Shown in pieces: positions 60,642-64,000 of a stretch of 64,000 bases of DNA. A program made the position numbers and the translations under genes. The notes below the pieces were generated by a model. That model searched no databases and was not told the origin of the DNA. It saw only the letters and a list, made by a program, of their open reading frames with translations. Position 1 is the stretch's first letter. The number at the start of each line of letters is the position of its first letter. The DNA lies in NCBI GenBank assembly GCA_008360975.2, contig CM039187.1, positions 12,727,094 through 12,791,093 of the forward strand, written 5' to 3'. This DNA is from Lichenostomus cassidix (taxonomy: Eukaryota > Chordata > Aves > Passeriformes > Meliphagidae).

Positions 60642-61578
60642 TTTCCCTGATCAAAGACCAGATGACTCCATGGCTTCCACACAAAACACAGGGAAAGCTT
60701 AGTTTTGCCCAAATTAGAACTTCACTATCTCCTTGTGTTTCTCTCTGCCTCCATACCTCCTACAGACAGACACACAGCCTTACTGAGTTACATTCTGTGC
60801 CATTACATTCAAATCCTTCCTGAGCACAACTCCCCAGGCTACGAGCTCTGTTCCTCTCCTGCACCAAGGGGAAAGGAGCTCTTGGGCCAGACCAGAGCTC
60901 TCAGTGAATCTGGAGGATCCTCGGCACACAAGGCTGGGAGCAAGCAGGCACAGCACCTCAGGTCCCTATGTCTCTTTCAAGGCTAACCTGGCACCAGGGA
61001 AAGCTGGTGGCAGTCACAACAGCCTGGCCCTGTGGAGTGGGACCCACCAAAGGACATGTCAGCTCAGACAGAACGACACAGCAGCAGCAAAGGTCAACCC
61101 CTTGTGACACTTGCAGTAGCAGCTGCCGGCAGCAGCAAGAAGGCAGAAGGCCTGTTCCAGGGCCATGCTAGACCCCTGCTAGTTTCATTCATGGCTCAGG
61201 ACAGAAATTTTGGAGTGTCAGTGCTCAGACACAGAGGAAGATGCATCCCACTTCCCTTGTTCCCAAACACTGTCAGGGGCTGGATCACAAAGCTCTGCAA
61301 CCCCATCTTCCAAAGCTGGGGAGAGCAGGGCCAGGGTAGCTGATGGGCAGTGAACCCTTCTGGTAGCCACACCAGAACAGCACTTCCAGTATGGTTCCAG
61401 TCCTCAGCCTCTGCTGAGGATGCCACAGAGCTCTGCCAACAGCAGCATCTCACGCTTGCAAGGAGCCCCAGTTTGCTCAGATATGTTACTCAGCCTGCAG
61501 GAACACAGAGCAGCTCTGGGGAAAAGAGCAACCTTCAAAACAGCAGCATGGCAGTGAGCCCAGGGTGACAATACAGCG

Positions 61579-61943
61579 TCACCAGTCCCGTTCCGAGGGC
61601 TCCCGGTAAGGCAGCCCCAGCTGAATGAAGACATCTCTCTCAGTGGGAGTGGGCAGAGTATGGCCAGAGGACACCTTGGCACCCCCAGTGCCTCGCACCA
61701 CGGCCGAGCTGAGCGCGTGCTCCGACAGGCTCATGCCCTTGGTCTTGGCCAGGGCGCGCATGGAGCGGTTGAAGTGAGCCGAGCCCGTGAAGTAGAGCAG
61801 GGCACAGGCGAACTCCCGGTACGGCACCACGATGATGTCGAGCCGGCGGTGACGCTGCGCTGGCCCGGGCAGGCGGCACACGCCCAGGTACTTCTTCTGA
61901 TCACCGTTGTCCTCCTGACTCACCAGGTCGTCTGTAAGGAAGC
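61579..61943 (-). CDS. POLL: POLL last coding exon: palm/thumb and C terminus
   Basis: Minus-strand acceptor CCCCAG|GCTTCC at 61943; stop at 61581-61579. Encodes human-equivalent 456-575: [51 protein letters not shown] and [12 protein letters not shown]. Confidence 0.96.
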
Positions 61944-62440
61944 CTGGGGAGAGAGAACAGGCAAAGAGGAGCTGAATGGTAGAGACTGACACCTCCATGC
62001 TGAACTCCCCACTGAACACAGAGCAGCAGAGATGCCTCCTAATGAGCAGCAGAGATGTTTCCTGATGTTCTGTGGGACCCCAGGGATAATATGCTGAGCT
62101 GCAGCAATATTCCCTCCTTAGCACTACAACAAACTCAGGTGCAGGGGCAGAAATTTTAAGGACTAATAAGATGTCTCATCCTTGGGAAAAGGGATCATCT
62201 ATCCTTCAATGAATGCCCTTCATTGCCTCCTCACTTTGGCCATGCCAAGAGCAGCTTCCCCACGCTCTTACCACTCCTGCGGAGGCTGTCGAGCAGCTTG
62301 TTGAACACCCCACGGTGAGAGTGCCCATCCGGGTGAGTGACCAGCACATCCACATCTCCACAGGTGGCCTTCCCCCGACGGTAGGAGCCACAGGCCACAC
62401 ACACGAGCCCAGGCTTCAGGGCCAGGGCAGCTTGTCTGAC
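61579..62440 (-). CDS. POLL: POLL (DNA polymerase lambda), last two coding exons
   Basis: Two minus-strand exons, 62272-62440 then 61579-61943, join in frame to encode 177 residues that match human POLL 399-575 by eye without a gap, ending ERDW and TGA (61581-61579). Pol lambda is a nuclear family X polymerase that fills gaps in base excision repair and in end joining. Visible in the palm: GSYRRG (Ser417 and Arg420, triphosphate binding), GDVDVL (catalytic Asp427 and Asp429) and [10 protein letters not shown] (catalytic Asp490). The thumb has [13 protein letters not shown] (Tyr505, Phe506, Asn513, Arg514, Arg517), [12 protein letters not shown] and GLPYREP. All catalytic residues are intact. 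The BRCT, 8-kDa and finger exons must lie right of 64000. The gene converges on BTRC and the SLC2A gene. Confidence 0.96.
61944..62271 (-). other. POLL intron
   Basis: A 328-base intron between the last two coding exons, with consensus GT-AG ends on the minus strand. Nothing else seen. Confidence 0.9.
62272..62440 (-). CDS. POLL: POLL penultimate coding exon: palm with DxD
   Basis: On the minus strand, acceptor TTGAAG|GTCAGA at 62440 and donor AGTG|GTAAGA at 62272. 56 codons plus one base (human 399-455): [20 protein letters not shown], then [19 protein letters not shown]. Carries the two metal-binding aspartates. Confidence 0.95.
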
Positions 62441-64000
62441 CTTCAAGAAAGAGGGGTGAGAGTCAGACACCAGTCTCTTCATGCCCTTTCCATCAAGGCA
62501 CCAAAGGATCTTGCGCCTGCCTTGAGGCCTGTCCTGCATCTCCAGGGTCACCACAGATGTGGCAGGCGTGGCACACTGCCCCACCAAGAAGGCTGGCCTG
62601 CTGCCAGGGGGTGAGCCAGGGTGGCCTCCAAACACCTAGCTGCAAACACCCAGCACAATGCCACACTATACAGTGATCTACCATCAGCTCTTGGAAGCAC
62701 TGGGCTGGGACAAGCAGGAAGATGCAGCACTGCTGAAGGGGCAAAGTACTGCACAAGCTTCCATAGGCTTCAGTTTCTGAGACAGCGAGAGGTAAGAGGC
62801 TCTTCAGCTGCCCTACAGGCACAAGGCTCACCAGCTCTGCCCAGGAAGTGAATCAGTTCAACAGGTGATGGTGACAGGTTGTTTCAAAAACAGGGATGAG
62901 CTCATGAAGTCTCCCCAGCAGGACCCAACACAGCAGAAAATCTGTTAGTACCCCTCGGAGTTCACTCCTGCCAGGAGCTCTGCCTCTGCAGGAGAGCTGG
63001 GCTTCCTGGCCCAGAAAAAACACAATAGTCCCAGCATTTTAGATCAAGTGGATGCCAACATGCTGCTGCCAGAAATCAAACACATAATCAGAACGTCCCC
63101 TATTACAGTCTTCACCAGGCTGGACCCCAGCTACTATTTTGTGCAGACAGTGATAATTCTGATGGCTTCATTCATTAAATGTTTAAGAAAGGCTCCCAAG
63201 TCCCTGGACAGGCCTAAAGTATTCTTCATCTGATTGTGCCAATCACCCTGCTGGCAGCAAATAATGAGGGGCTCAGCAATTCCCAGTGATGAGGCCATCA
63301 CAGAGGCTGGGGTTCAGCAAGGCAGTGTCTGTGCCCACAGCCCCTTGTCACTCTTGGGGATCATCCTTCATTAGCAAGAGATAAACCCATTAACCTTTGC
63401 CCCAAAGGTGCTCCAAGAAGCCACAAGCCTTTCTCATGCGGAGCAAGCCCTCCTCTGGTGTTCTTGCCCCCCTTCTGGCTTTAAATGAAGATTTCTAGAA
63501 AACTCCCAGCCCCACCCGAGAGCCTAAAAGCTCCTCAGATCTCACAGTGACAGGCAGCACAGACAGTGACTAATCCCTCATTCTCTCTCCTGGGCCTGGA
63601 TCAGAGGTGTGTTCGTGTGTATGGAGGGGAGCACAGTAATCCCATCAAGATAACAATAGACCCACTCCCAAGAGCCAGCTCCTCAGCCCAGCCTGCCTGG
63701 GAAAGGGACCACTCACCACCAAAAGGGCTAATCTGGCACACAGGACTGACACCCCAGCAGGAGCCTGGCAGGAGGGTATTCTTCGTGGCCAGGCCCTGTG
63801 GCCGAGTGACAGGGTCACACTGGCTGCTGCTTCCATGGTGATTGGAGAGCACAGGGGTAGCAATGACAGTGTGTCCCCCAGGCTCTCTGCTCACATTAGG
63901 GTACACTGGCTTAGCACCCCATAGCCACAGAGTGCCACAGCATTCTAGAGCAAGCAGCACTTGTTTGCAGCCTGGATCCCCTTTGCCTCCAGCAAGAATA
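62441..64000 (-). other. POLL intron (partial, right edge)
   Basis: At least 1.56 kb upstream of the penultimate exon. I looked on the minus strand for the preceding POLL exon (RMPREEA-like peptide) and did not find it, so it lies beyond the window. Confidence 0.7.

Larger units (their letters stand above)
60175..61578 (-). other. POLL: POLL 3' UTR (probable)
   Basis: From the stop codon down to two overlapping minus-strand AATAAA signals (TTTATT on the + strand at 60193-60198 and 60197-60202). No other TTTATT occurs in between. A CA dinucleotide run lies at 60622-60641. Confidence 0.65.

Noticed and set aside
62441..64000. Possible further POLL exon
   Set aside because: No minus-strand peptide resembles the preceding POLL segment; the reading frames at 62493-62831 and 63601-63960 have unrelated translations.
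1..64000. tRNA, rRNA, CRISPR array, bacterial operon or prophage features
   Set aside because: None seen; the intron-bearing genes show this is vertebrate nuclear DNA.

Overview
This window is vertebrate nuclear DNA, most probably from a bird. Its genes are split by GT-AG introns that are short for an amniote. Recognisable interspersed repeats are few, and the clearest is a 3' fragment of a CR1 LINE, the dominant avian repeat. The gene order matches the amniote LBX1-BTRC-POLL-DPCD-FBXW4-FGF8 neighbourhood (human 10q24).

Layout. (1) 1-26.6 kb: the 3' three-quarters of BTRC (beta-TrCP1) on the + strand. Ten coding exons cover human residues 73-569 without a gap, followed by an intron inside the 3' UTR and a long 3' UTR. 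The 5' exons lie left of the window. (2) About 32.5-37 kb: intergenic, with a change from AT-rich to GC-rich DNA near 33 kb. (3) 37.1-45.2 kb: a CpG island and a complete-looking 12-TM sugar-transporter gene of the SLC2A (GLUT) family, + strand, 11 secure coding exons plus a tentative first exon, with a polyadenylation signal at 45196. (4) 45.2-60.2 kb: 15 kb with no supported gene. It holds a CR1 fragment, simple repeats and several islands of unusual, homeobox-motif-rich sequence that look like conserved enhancers. (5) 60.2-64 kb: the 3' end of POLL (DNA polymerase lambda) on the - strand, with two coding exons and a 3' UTR; the rest lies to the right.

How it fits together. The genes do not form one pathway. 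BTRC is the substrate receptor of an SCF ubiquitin ligase, POLL a repair polymerase and the SLC2A gene a membrane carrier. Their link is positional: the human interval is the SHFM3 region, and remote enhancers of FGF8 and LBX1 are known to lie among these genes. The most notable feature is the SLC2A gene between BTRC and POLL, where I recall no protein-coding gene in mammals. Its predicted sugar-binding pocket departs from GLUT1/GLUT5 at several key positions. All alignments were made by eye from memory of the human proteins.
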